From positions 62,001 to 126,000 of the forward strand of contig RPRB01000002.1 in NCBI GenBank assembly GCA_003818285.1: a stretch of DNA of 64,000 bases. The letters run 5' to 3'. The notes beneath the pieces are model-generated. The model was given only the letters and a program-made list of their open reading frames with translations. It was not told the origin of the DNA and searched no databases. Below are positions 24,800-32,508 of this stretch, one piece after another. The translations under genes were made by a program, and so were the position numbers. Source of the stretch: Myxococcaceae bacterium. Its GTDB lineage: Bacteria; Myxococcota; Myxococcia; Myxococcales; Myxococcaceae. Position 1 is the stretch's first letter, and each line of letters opens with the position of its first letter.

Positions 24800-25401
24800 G
24801 GCTTCCGCGGCTCATCGTCGTCACCGACTGGACCCTGCCGGAGGAGGCCCACCGCGCGGCGCTCGAGGCCGTGGCCGCGCTCGGCCCGGAGGTGTGCATC
24901 CAGCACCGTGACCCGGGCGCACCGGTGCGTGGCTTCCTCGAGCGGGCCCGGTGGCTCGCGGCGCTCACCGGAACGTCCGGCGCCCAGCTGGCGGTGAACG
25001 GGCGGCTCGACGTGGCGCTCCTGGTGGAGGCTCACCTGCATCTTCCGGTCGATGCGCCGCGCCCCCGGGAGGTGCGTCCCTGGCTTCCTCCCGGACGGTG
25101 GATCAGCGCCGCGGTGCACTCCGAGGCCGAGCTCGCGGAGGTTCGCGGCTGCGATGCCGTCCTCCTCTCCCCGGTCTTCGCTCCCGGGTCCAAGCCCCAT
25201 GATGCACGGGCGCCACTCGGCCCGGAGGGGTTCGCGCGCCTCGCCCGACTTGCATCGCCGCTGCCCTGCTTCGCGCTCGGGGGGATGACCCCCGTCCGGC
25301 TGGCGATCCTCGCCGGGTGCCATGGCGCGGCGGTCCAGAGCGGAGTTTTGCAATCGCCCGACCCGGCCGCCGTCGCGCGCGCCTTCCTCGCGCCTCGCTG
25401 A
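24796..25401 (+). CDS. thiE: Thiamine-phosphate synthase / TenI-family protein
   Basis: The 201-residue TIM-barrel has [25 protein letters not shown] (the lQxRxK block), [42 protein letters not shown] (the characteristic SPVFxTxSKP) and [11 protein letters not shown]. ThiE joins thiazole and pyrimidine phosphates; TenI relatives isomerise the thiazole instead, and these cannot be separated by eye. The start is odd: the only in-frame candidate at the correct place is CTG at 24796, overlapping the thiG stop (CTGA); no ATG, GTG or TTG occurs nearby. The N-terminus is therefore less certain than the family call. Confidence 0.82.
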
Positions 25402-25639
25402 CCGTCGTTTCGCCCCCGGCCGGAACCCGCTCGCCGGCGATCGGGGAGCTCCGTGGCCCCGCGCCGCTGGCGTGAGGAGCCGCGGGCCGCGCCGCGCGCT
25501 GTGCCCGACCGTGCACACCGCGGAACAATCCAAGCGATGGGCGGTCGACAGTGAACATCACCGGGTTGGGCACCGTTCCGCGTGGCCGACCCAGTGCCCA
25601 TCCATGGGCCGCTCGGGGTGTACCCAGGGAGGCAGCGCG

Positions 25640-26479
25640 ATGAAGCGGTTCGTGGCGGCAATGGCGGCGGTCCTGACGGTGGCGTGGCTGGGCTGCAGCG
25701 ACGATTCGGACGGCGGCGGCGGGAACAACGGTCCGCCGCAGAACAAAGCGTGGGTTCGCTTCGGGAACCTCTCCCCCGACGCGCCGCCCATCGACATCTG
25801 CGTCAAGCAGTCCGCGAGCCAGAGCTGGGGATCCCCGGTGCTCGCGGCCAACCAGATCAGCGGAGGCCTCACGTACCCGGCGATGAGCCGCGTCATCTAC
25901 ATCGACCCCGGGGCGTCGCTCGACTTCCGCGCGGTGGCTCCCGGGGGGACCTGTGACACCGCGGTGGGGACCGACCTCACGGAACAGACCATCAACGCGC
26001 ACGGCACATACACCATCACCGCCGTGGGTCTGCTCGCCGCCGGGTCGCAGGGACCATACCGGCTGCAGCAGTACATCGAGCACGCCGAGGCGCCGGCGGC
26101 CGGGAAGGCGCGGTTCCGGTTCGTCACCGTGATGCCGAATGCGCCCCCGATCGCCGACGGCATCGCAGACGGAGGAACCTGGGAACGTTCCCTCACCGAG
26201 GCGTCGATGTCCTTCCGGCAGGGAGCGTCCGGCGTCGGGATCGTCGATGGCTATCAGGACATCGACCCGAACCCCGCCCTTCCCCTGACCATTCGACCGT
26301 CACCCCCGGAGACCAACCTCGATCTCTACACGGCGCCGATCAACTTCCGCGCCGGCATCATCACCGCCGTCTGGGCGGTCGGCCTGGTGGGTGGGACGGG
26401 CGATCAGCGGATCGGCTACTTCGTCTGTGACGAGGGGCCGGCAGCCGACGGCGGCGTGACCAGCTGCGCGCGGCAGTAG
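25640..26479 (+). CDS. DUF4397 lipoprotein
   Basis: A 279-residue secreted lipoprotein: the ATG at 25640 has GGGAGG seven bases upstream, and the signal ends in VAWLGC (Cys19) followed by a Ser/Asp/Gly-rich linker SDDSDGGGGNNG. The rest contains two DUF4397-type beta repeats (WVRFGNLSPDAPPIDICV, RFRFVTVMPNAPPIADGI, ending in a short Cys-containing tail, FVCDEGPAADGGVTSCARQ). DUF4397 proteins are extracellular and uncharacterised, often in surface polymers. The preceding 238-base gap contains no gene. The gene is convergent with the beta-helix paralogue 1 across 12 bases. Confidence 0.82.
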   Translation: MKRFVAAMAAVLTVAWLGCSDDSDGGGGNNGPPQNKAWVRFGNLSPDAPPIDICVKQSASQSWGSPVLAANQISGGLTYPAMSRVIYIDPGASLDFRAVAPGGTCDTAVGTDLTEQTINAHGTYTITAVGLLAAGSQGPYRLQQYIEHAEAPAAGKARFRFVTVMPNAPPIADGIADGGTWERSLTEASMSFRQGASGVGIVDGYQDIDPNPALPLTIRPSPPETNLDLYTAPINFRAGIITAVWAVGLVGGTGDQRIGYFVCDEGPAADGGVTSCARQ

Positions 26480-26491
26480 GAAGCGGCACCC

Positions 26492-27904
26492 TCAGTTGAC
26501 CGCGCCGGGACTGTTCCACTCGTTCTGGTCCCGGTCGGCACAGTGGTAGTCCTCGGCCGGCATGTCCCACTCGGACCACGGCGCCACGGTCCAGCGTTGC
26601 CACGCCCCCGATCGCCAGCGGTACGCCCAGGTATACGTGCCGTAGGGGTCGTTGATGCCGGGGTTGTAGGTGCTCCAACTCCAGTCGTAAGTCTTGTTCT
26701 TGTCCACGTTCCAGGCGCCCCACTCGCCCGTCGAGAACCACGACCACCCGCTGGCGTTGAGCACGATGTTCTGTCGGAGCCTGCTGTTCGACGAGGGCCA
26801 GCCCCACTCCGGAGTATCGAAGCGGATCGGTGAATACTTGGTCCGGTTGAAGTCGTTGAACCCGACGTAGAGGCTGCCGTAGGTGTCGGTCACGCTCCCG
26901 CCGGAGTGGGCTCGCCAGTAGCGGAGTCCCTGGCTCACCCACTCGACGATGTTGTTCGTGATCCGGATGTTCTTGAGGGACCACCCGACCCAGGTGCTCT
27001 CGTTGGCGAGCTGGATTCCGCTGGCCCGGTAACCGAGGTCGCGGCGGTTGTACTTGTCGGTGTTGGCGTAGATCCAGTTCCGGTTGACGGTGACGTTCTG
27101 GGAGTTGGAGACGAAGAGGTTCACCGAGACGCAGTTGTAGATCCGGTTCCCCTCCACCGTTGCCCCGTCGACGGCCAGGACGTCGGCGCACTCGCCGTAG
27201 CTGTCGTGAATGGAGTTGCCGATGAGCTTCCAGCTCCACTGGTTCTTGGTCGGCTTGCTCGAGACCGCGGCGTCCCAGTAGTTCGACTGCCAGTACTGGT
27301 TCCGCATCACCGTGTTGTAGACCTCGTTTCCGACGATCTCCATCGAGCTGCCGTCGGTGATGATCCCGTGCCGGGCCGTGTCGTGAACGGTGTTGTAGTA
27401 GAGCTTGATCGAGCTCGACTCGGACACGTTGATGCCGTAGCCGCCGTGCTCGGCGTCCGGCACCCCGGTGTTCTGCACCGTGAGTCCTTGGATGGCGACG
27501 TTGTTCACCCGCCAGAGCCCGAGCACCGCACCGAAGTCGGGGACACCGCCCCAGCCGTCGATGACCGGATTCTCGCCGGGAGCGTTGGTGATCAGGATGC
27601 GGTCGCTCGGCCAGAGATTCATGAGCAGGACGGGACCGTACGTCCCGCCGTGCACGTAGATCGTGTCCTTGCCCTTGGCGCACTTCGCCGCCGCGGCGAT
27701 GGTCCGGAAGGTGTAGCCGTTCCCTGGACACCACCCCGGGTCCGTGCCCCACGTGGCGACGTGGAACAACCGTGCACTCCAGTCAGGTTGGAGCCGCGCC
27801 GGCTTCGCGCAGGACGTCCAGCTTCCGTCCGCGCCGGCGGCGAGCGCGCCGGACGCGAGCAGCACCACGGCCAGTCCCAGGATCCTTCCGATCGCGTGCA
27901 ACAC
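26492..27904 (-). CDS. Secreted right-handed beta-helix protein, paralogue 1
   Basis: The 470-residue product has a signal peptide (GRILGLAVVLLASGALA), a conserved N-terminal cap (FHVATWGTDPGWCPGNGYTF, AAAKCAKGKDTIYVHGGTYG) and a run of PbH1-like parallel beta-helix coils rich in stacked Asn and Ile/Val (VNRNWIYAN, NIRITNNIVEWVSQGLRYW). It ends WNSPGAVN. Such solenoids bind or cleave polysaccharides; no catalytic set could be assigned. Very similar proteins follow at 28129-29538 and 29793-31208. GTG at 27904 or the adjacent TTG (27901), the start used by the paralogues, may be the initiator; GAGGAGGCG lies upstream. An operator-like dyad lies 63-82 bases before the start. Confidence 0.82.
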   Translation of the reverse strand: MLHAIGRILGLAVVLLASGALAAGADGSWTSCAKPARLQPDWSARLFHVATWGTDPGWCPGNGYTFRTIAAAAKCAKGKDTIYVHGGTYGPVLLMNLWPSDRILITNAPGENPVIDGWGGVPDFGAVLGLWRVNNVAIQGLTVQNTGVPDAEHGGYGINVSESSSIKLYYNTVHDTARHGIITDGSSMEIVGNEVYNTVMRNQYWQSNYWDAAVSSKPTKNQWSWKLIGNSIHDSYGECADVLAVDGATVEGNRIYNCVSVNLFVSNSQNVTVNRNWIYANTDKYNRRDLGYRASGIQLANESTWVGWSLKNIRITNNIVEWVSQGLRYWRAHSGGSVTDTYGSLYVGFNDFNRTKYSPIRFDTPEWGWPSSNSRLRQNIVLNASGWSWFSTGEWGAWNVDKNKTYDWSWSTYNPGINDPYGTYTWAYRWRSGAWQRWTVAPWSEWDMPAEDYHCADRDQNEWNSPGAVN

Positions 27905-27966
27905 CGCCTCCGCCTCCTCGGCTCTGGTGAGGCGGGCCTCTTACGACGCAGACGGCTATGAATCTT

Positions 27967-27986
27967 TGTAAACAGTTTGGGTACAT
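27967..27986 (-). promoter_or_regulatory. Operator-like dyad, box 1 (paralogue 1)
   Basis: On the plus strand the sequence is TGTAAACAGTTTGGGTACAT; TGTA and TACA form the arms of a dyad with 11 bases between, and AAAC-A-GTTT is a shorter palindrome within. It lies 63-82 bases before the start codon of paralogue 1. Boxes 2 and 3 occupy the same distance before the other two paralogues. Probably a regulator site; the regulator is unknown. Confidence 0.5.
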
Positions 27987-28128
27987 CCGAAGCAGGTCGT
28001 GCGGCTGACAGGGGAGCGATCGCCTGCTCCGAGAGATGCTCGCTCGCCTCCTCACCATCCGGAAGGTCGCAGGGTCGAGTCCGACGTTGGCCGGTACTCG
28101 CGGCGCCCGTGCCGAGCTCGGGGAGGAT

Positions 28129-29538
28129 TCAGTTGACCGCGCCGGGCGTGTTCCAGTCGTCCTGGCTTCGGCTCTGGCAGTGGTAGTCCACCGAGGGCAT
28201 CTCCGGCTCGGACCAGGGCGCCACCGTCCAGCGGATCACCGAACCCGGCTTCAGCTCGTACGCGGGGATGTAGCTGCCCCAGGTGTCCGCGATGCCCGGG
28301 CTGCTCGCGGTCGTGCTCGGGCCGTAGTTCCAGTTGCCCTCGACGTCCCAGGCCCCCCAGCTGTCGGTGGAGAACCAGCTGTAGCCGCTCTGGTTCAGCA
28401 CCAGGTTGTGATGAAGCCGGCTGCCCGCGCTGGGCCATCCCCCGTCGGGGGCGTCGAAGCGGATGGGGCCAAACTGCGTCCGGTTGAAGTTATTGAAGCC
28501 GACGTAGAGGTTTCCGTACGTGTCGGCGACGGCTCCGCCGGTCCGGGCGTGCCAGTAGCGCAGGCCCTGCGAGACCCACTCGACGATGTTGTTCGTGATC
28601 CGGACGTTGCTGACCGACCACCCCACCGAGCTGCCCTCGTTCGCCAGCAGGATGCCGGTGGCCCGGTAGGCGTAGTCCGGCCGGTTGTACTGGTCGTTCG
28701 CCGCGAAGATCCAGTTCCGGTTCACGGTCACGTTCCGTGAGCCGGAGATGAAGAGGTTCGCGCTGACGCAGCTGGAGATCTTGTTCCCCTCCACCGTGGC
28801 CCCGTCCACCGCCAGGACGTCGGCGCACTCGCCCCAGCTGTCGTGGATGGAGTTGCCGATGAGCTTGTACCCCCACTGGTTGCGGTGCGGATCGCTGGCC
28901 ACCGCCGCGTCCCAGTAGTCCGCCTGCCACCACCGGTTCCGCATGACGGTGTTGTAGACCTCGTTGCCGACCACCTCCATCTGGTGGCCGTCGGTGATGA
29001 TGCCGTGCCTCGCGGTGTCGTGGACCGTGTTGAAGTACAGCTTCACGTGGGTCGACTGGCTCACCCGGATCCCGTACCCACCGTGCTCGGCGTCGGAGAC
29101 CCCGGTGTTGCGGACGGTGAGCCCCTGGATGGCAAAGTTGCTGACCTGCCACAGGCCGAGGATCGCCGCGTAGTCGGCCACGCCGCTCCAGCCGTCGATC
29201 ACCGGGCTCTCCCCCGGCGCATTGGTGATCAGCACCCGGTCCGACGGCCAGAGGTTGGAGATCAGCACCGGACCGTACGTCCCGGCGTGGACGTAGATGG
29301 TGTCCTTTCCCCGCGCGCACTTCGCGGCGGCGCCGATGGTCCGGAAGGTGTAGCCGTCGCCGGGACAGGTCCCCGGATTCGTTCCCCAGGTCGCGACGTG
29401 GAATGTCCGACCGGCCGGGTCGGGGGTGAGACGCAGGGGCGGCGCGCAGTCGGTCCAGCTTCCATCCGCGCCAGCAGCCAGGGCAGCGAGGGAGAAGAGT
29501 CCTGCCGCCAGGCCCAGGGTCCTTCCAAGTGCGTGCAA
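28129..29538 (-). CDS. Secreted right-handed beta-helix protein, paralogue 2
   Basis: The 469-residue product is a close paralogue of the genes on either side, sharing the start MHALGRTLGLAAGLF, the signal peptide ending SLAALAAG, FHVATWGTNPGTCPGDGYTF, the helix coils NVTVNRNWIFAANDQYNRPD and NIVEWVSQGLRYWHARTG, and the C-terminal DDWNTPGAVN. The start is TTG at 29538, with AGGAGGCGCTG directly upstream; the same codon is used in paralogue 3. Compared with paralogue 1 the helix is conserved and the N-terminal 50 residues vary more. It is separated from paralogue 3 by 254 bases without a gene. Function as for paralogue 1: secreted polysaccharide-binding or -modifying, inferred from fold. Confidence 0.82.
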   Translation of the reverse strand: MHALGRTLGLAAGLFSLAALAAGADGSWTDCAPPLRLTPDPAGRTFHVATWGTNPGTCPGDGYTFRTIGAAAKCARGKDTIYVHAGTYGPVLISNLWPSDRVLITNAPGESPVIDGWSGVADYAAILGLWQVSNFAIQGLTVRNTGVSDAEHGGYGIRVSQSTHVKLYFNTVHDTARHGIITDGHQMEVVGNEVYNTVMRNRWWQADYWDAAVASDPHRNQWGYKLIGNSIHDSWGECADVLAVDGATVEGNKISSCVSANLFISGSRNVTVNRNWIFAANDQYNRPDYAYRATGILLANEGSSVGWSVSNVRITNNIVEWVSQGLRYWHARTGGAVADTYGNLYVGFNNFNRTQFGPIRFDAPDGGWPSAGSRLHHNLVLNQSGYSWFSTDSWGAWDVEGNWNYGPSTTASSPGIADTWGSYIPAYELKPGSVIRWTVAPWSEPEMPSVDYHCQSRSQDDWNTPGAVN

Positions 29539-29600
29539 CAGCGCCTCCTAGGGGCTCGAGAGAGGGGCGCAAGGTACGACGCAGGGATGTTTTGCCGCGT

Positions 29601-29620
29601 TGTGAACATTTGCCCACAAT
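29601..29620 (-). promoter_or_regulatory. Operator-like dyad, box 2 (paralogue 2)
   Basis: TGTGAACATTTGCCCACAAT on the plus strand. The left arm is TGTG and the right arm CACA, so the base changes relative to box 1 (TGTA/TACA) preserve the pairing, which argues for a real dyad. Position is 63-82 bases upstream of the TTG start. Spacing between arms is one base shorter than in boxes 1 and 3. Confidence 0.5.
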
Positions 29621-29792
29621 TAAGCTCGGTCGGTAAGCAGGCGTGCGAGCGTCGGCCGCAGTCGAGCGCCTACCTGGATGCACCCGTGGCAGGCAACCCG
29701 GCAAGGCGGAGCCACCCGTCCGGATGGACCCGCGGCGGGCGGCCCGTCGATCGCAAGCCACCCGCCGCGAGATCAGCGCGCCCGAGCGACCG

Positions 29793-31208
29793 TCAGTTGA
29801 TGGCGCCGGGCGTGTTCCAGTCGTTCTGGCTGCGTGACTTGCAGTGGAAGTCAGTCGAGGGCATGTCCGGCTCGGACCACGGCGGGACCGTCCAGCGGAT
29901 CACCGCGCCGGAGCGCAGATCGTACGCCGGGATGTAGCTGCCCCAGGTGTCCTGGATGCCCGGGTTGGCGGCAGTGACGTTCTTTCCGTAGTTCCAGCTC
30001 CCGGTCAGATCCCACGAGCCCCACTGGTCCGTGGAGAACCAGCTGTACTTGCTCGAGTTGAGGACCAAGTTGCGGCGGAAGCGGTTGGTCCCGCGCGGGG
30101 CCCACCCTTCGGGGGTGTCCAGCCGGACGGGGGAGAACTGGGTCCGGTTGAAGTTGTTGAACGCCACGTAGAGGTTCCCGTAGGTGTCCTTCACCGCCTG
30201 GCCCGAGTGCGGCGCCTTCCAGTACCGGATGCCCTGGCTGACCCACTCGATGATGTTGTTGGTGACGCGGATGTTGTTCAGGGTCCAGCCGACCGACTTC
30301 CCCTCGTTCGCGAGCTGGATGCCGGTGGCGCGCGTCCCGTAGTCGCGACGGTTGAACTTGTCGCTGTTGGCGTAGATCCAGTTCCGGTTCACCGTGACGT
30401 TCTGGGACGTGGAGACGAAGAGGTTGCTGCTGACGCAGTTGTAGATCCGGTTCCCCTCGACCGTGGCTCCGTCGACGGCCAGCACGTCGGCGCACTCCCC
30501 GTAGCTGTCGTGGATGGAGTTGCCGATGAGCTTGTAGCCCCACTGGTTGCGGTCCGGCTGGCTGGTGACCGCCGCGTCCCAGTAGTCGGCCTTGAACCAC
30601 TGGTTCCGCATCACGGTGTTGTAGATCTCGTTGCCCACCACCTCGATCTGGTGCCCGTTGGTGAGGATGCCGTGCCGGGCCGTGTCGTGGACCGTGTTGA
30701 AGTAGATCTTCACGAAGGTCGACTCGTAGGCATGGATGCCGTAGCCGCCGCGCTCCGGGTCGCTCACCCCGGTGTTCCGGATGGTGAGCCCCTGGATGGC
30801 GATGTTGCTCACCCGCCACATGCCGACGATCGCGCCGAAGTCGGGGATGCCGCCCCAGCCCTCGATGACCGGGCTCTCGCCGGGAGCGTTGGCGATGAGG
30901 ACGGTGTCGCTCGGCCAGAGGTTGCTGAGCTGCACCGGACCGTAGGTTCCGGCGTGGACGTAGATGGTGTCCTTGCCCCGCGCGCACTTGGCGGCCGCGG
31001 AGATGGTACGGAAGGTGTAGCCCGACCAGTCCGGGCAGGACCTCGGGTCACTGCCCGACGTCCTCACGTGGAAGGTCCGCCCGGCGGGGTTCGCCGCGAG
31101 TCGCTTGGGTTGTGAGCACCAGGACCAGCTTCCGTCCGCTCCAGCAGCCAGGGCAGCAAGGGAAAAGAGTCCTGCTGCCAGTCCCAGGGTCCTTGCGAGT
31201 GCGTGCAA
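29793..31208 (-). CDS. Secreted right-handed beta-helix protein, paralogue 3
   Basis: The 471-residue product begins MHALARTLGLAAGLFSLAAL, nearly identical to paralogue 2, and has SWCSQPKRLAANPAGRTFHV, CPDWSGYTFRTISAAAKC and the same coil order (IYNTVMRNQWFKADYW, NVTVNRNWIYANSDKFNRRD, NIIEWVSQGIRYW, NDWNTPGAIN). A WxxP-type extra cysteine pair (CSQP, CPDW) recurs among the three. The TTG start at 31208 has AGGAGGCGCTG upstream. As first gene in the direction of transcription it is preceded by 182 bases containing dyad box 3. The triplet arose by tandem duplication; whether they form heteromers is unknown. Confidence 0.82.
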   Translation of the reverse strand: MHALARTLGLAAGLFSLAALAAGADGSWSWCSQPKRLAANPAGRTFHVRTSGSDPRSCPDWSGYTFRTISAAAKCARGKDTIYVHAGTYGPVQLSNLWPSDTVLIANAPGESPVIEGWGGIPDFGAIVGMWRVSNIAIQGLTIRNTGVSDPERGGYGIHAYESTFVKIYFNTVHDTARHGILTNGHQIEVVGNEIYNTVMRNQWFKADYWDAAVTSQPDRNQWGYKLIGNSIHDSYGECADVLAVDGATVEGNRIYNCVSSNLFVSTSQNVTVNRNWIYANSDKFNRRDYGTRATGIQLANEGKSVGWTLNNIRVTNNIIEWVSQGIRYWKAPHSGQAVKDTYGNLYVAFNNFNRTQFSPVRLDTPEGWAPRGTNRFRRNLVLNSSKYSWFSTDQWGSWDLTGSWNYGKNVTAANPGIQDTWGSYIPAYDLRSGAVIRWTVPPWSEPDMPSTDFHCKSRSQNDWNTPGAIN

Positions 31209-31271
31209 CAGCGCCTCCTCGGGCTCGTGAGAGAGGAGCGCACGCTACGACGCGGGGCTGTTACGCAGCCT

Positions 31272-31291
31272 GGTAAACAGTTTCGGTACAC
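31272..31291 (-). promoter_or_regulatory. Operator-like dyad, box 3 (paralogue 3)
   Basis: GGTAAACAGTTTCGGTACAC on the plus strand, with GTA and TAC arms at the spacing of box 1. It lies 64-83 bases before the paralogue 3 start codon, within one base of the other two boxes. All three are followed, nearer the gene, by a shared TACGACGC block (plus-strand sense) at about 40-50 bases from the start. Confidence 0.5.
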
Positions 31292-31390
31292 CAAAGGTCG
31301 GTCGGAGGGCGGGCTGGCAATCGACGAAATCGCCACGGCCACCCGAGCTGCGAGCTGCGAGCTGCGGACCCGGGCTGCTGGACCGAGCCC

Positions 31391-32497
31391 CTAGCCGCGA
31401 CCGCCCGCGTCGACCCGTGCGAGGAATGCCTGGGCCGATCCGGCCAGCGCGTCCACGGCGCGATCGAGGGTGAAGCGCTCCAGGACCCGGGCCCGTCCCC
31501 GCCGCCCCAGCTCTGCGCAGCCGTCGAGGTCCGTGCAGAGCTCCACCACCGCGTCGGCCAGCGCGTCCGCGTCGCCCCGCGGCACCAGCCGGCCGCAGTC
31601 GCCGACCACCTCCGGCAGCCCGCCCACGTCCGAGGCCACCACCGCCGCCTCGGAGCACATGGCCTCGGCCGCCGACAGCCCGAACGACTCGTTCACCAGC
31701 GTCGGGGCGAGAAGGACGTCGATGTCCCGGAACAGCGGCCCGAGCCCCCGCACCGTCCCGAGCAGCTGGACTGCCCTGGCCCGGGCCCACCCTCCCAGCT
31801 GCTCCCGCTCGGGACCCTCGCCGGCGAGGAAGAGCTCCACCCCGGGCAGCCGTCGCTCGAGCCGCTCGAAGGCGCGCTGCATCACGTGAATGCCCTTCTC
31901 CGGGTGCAGCCGACCCGCGTAAGCCAGGCGGGGCGGACCGGGCCGGCGCGCCCCGCTCCGGCCGGGCCAGCGTCCGACGTCGATGCCGTTGTGGACCACC
32001 TTCACCCGCTCCGGGTCCAGCCCGAGCGAGACCAGCCGCCGGGCCACGAAGCTGGAGACCCCGATGGCCTCGTCCACCAGCCGCCGGGCGACGGCGCCCC
32101 GGAGGCGCTCGGCGCCGCGCATCAGCGGCCCCTTGTGGGAGACGAGATTCCCCGCGTGGTCCACCGCCTGGAGGCGCGCGATGCGGCCGGTGGCCCGCGC
32201 GAGGAGCAGGAGCGGATCGAACGGGGAGACGAAGTGCGACTGGACCACCACCGGGCCCCCGGCGAGCCCCCTCCAGAAACGGGCCGGGTCCTTGCGCAGC
32301 GGGAAGGGAGCCGTGCCCCATTCGATGCCTGCCGACTCCATCTCCCGGGCGAACTCCGGCGTGGGCGGAGCGTAGAAGAGCATCCGCACCGGCCACCCCG
32401 CCTTCCGGACCTGGCGGCCCATCCGGCCGAAGAACAGGTCGAGGGTACGGTCCCCGCGGGGGGTGAAGTCGGCCAGGACGACCAGCGTCGCGCCCAT
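31391..32497 (-). CDS. GT4-family glycosyltransferase
   Basis: The 368-residue product is a GT-B retaining glycosyltransferase: IGVSSFVARRLVSLGLDPERVKVVHNGIDV, PRLAYAGRLHPEKGIHVM, LFLAGEGPEREQL and NESFGLSAAEAMCSEAAVVASDVGG, which holds the EX7E motif (Glu in ESFG and AEAM). Such enzymes add a sugar to a lipid-linked oligosaccharide from a nucleotide sugar. It starts 11 bases after the flippase gene, with which it forms a small surface-polysaccharide unit. The acceptor and donor are unknown. No signal peptide; cytosolic face of the inner membrane. Confidence 0.87.
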   Translation of the reverse strand: MGATLVVLADFTPRGDRTLDLFFGRMGRQVRKAGWPVRMLFYAPPTPEFAREMESAGIEWGTAPFPLRKDPARFWRGLAGGPVVVQSHFVSPFDPLLLLARATGRIARLQAVDHAGNLVSHKGPLMRGAERLRGAVARRLVDEAIGVSSFVARRLVSLGLDPERVKVVHNGIDVGRWPGRSGARRPGPPRLAYAGRLHPEKGIHVMQRAFERLERRLPGVELFLAGEGPEREQLGGWARARAVQLLGTVRGLGPLFRDIDVLLAPTLVNESFGLSAAEAMCSEAAVVASDVGGLPEVVGDCGRLVPRGDADALADAVVELCTDLDGCAELGRRGRARVLERFTLDRAVDALAGSAQAFLARVDAGGRG

Positions 32498-32508
32498 CGT
32501 TCGCGCCC

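Noticed and set aside
25402-25639. Sigma54-like TTGGGCACCG motif before the DUF4397 gene
   Set aside because: The GG and GC spacing of the -24/-12 consensus is not met, and no TTGC follows.
29640-29790. Possible c-di-GMP (GEMM-I) riboswitch in the gap between paralogues 2 and 3
   Set aside because: GGCAACCC and AGGCGGAGCCACC resemble parts of the GEMM core, but the P1b stem with its GNRA loop is absent, and no plus-strand gene follows. A covariance-model search would settle it; I did not list it.
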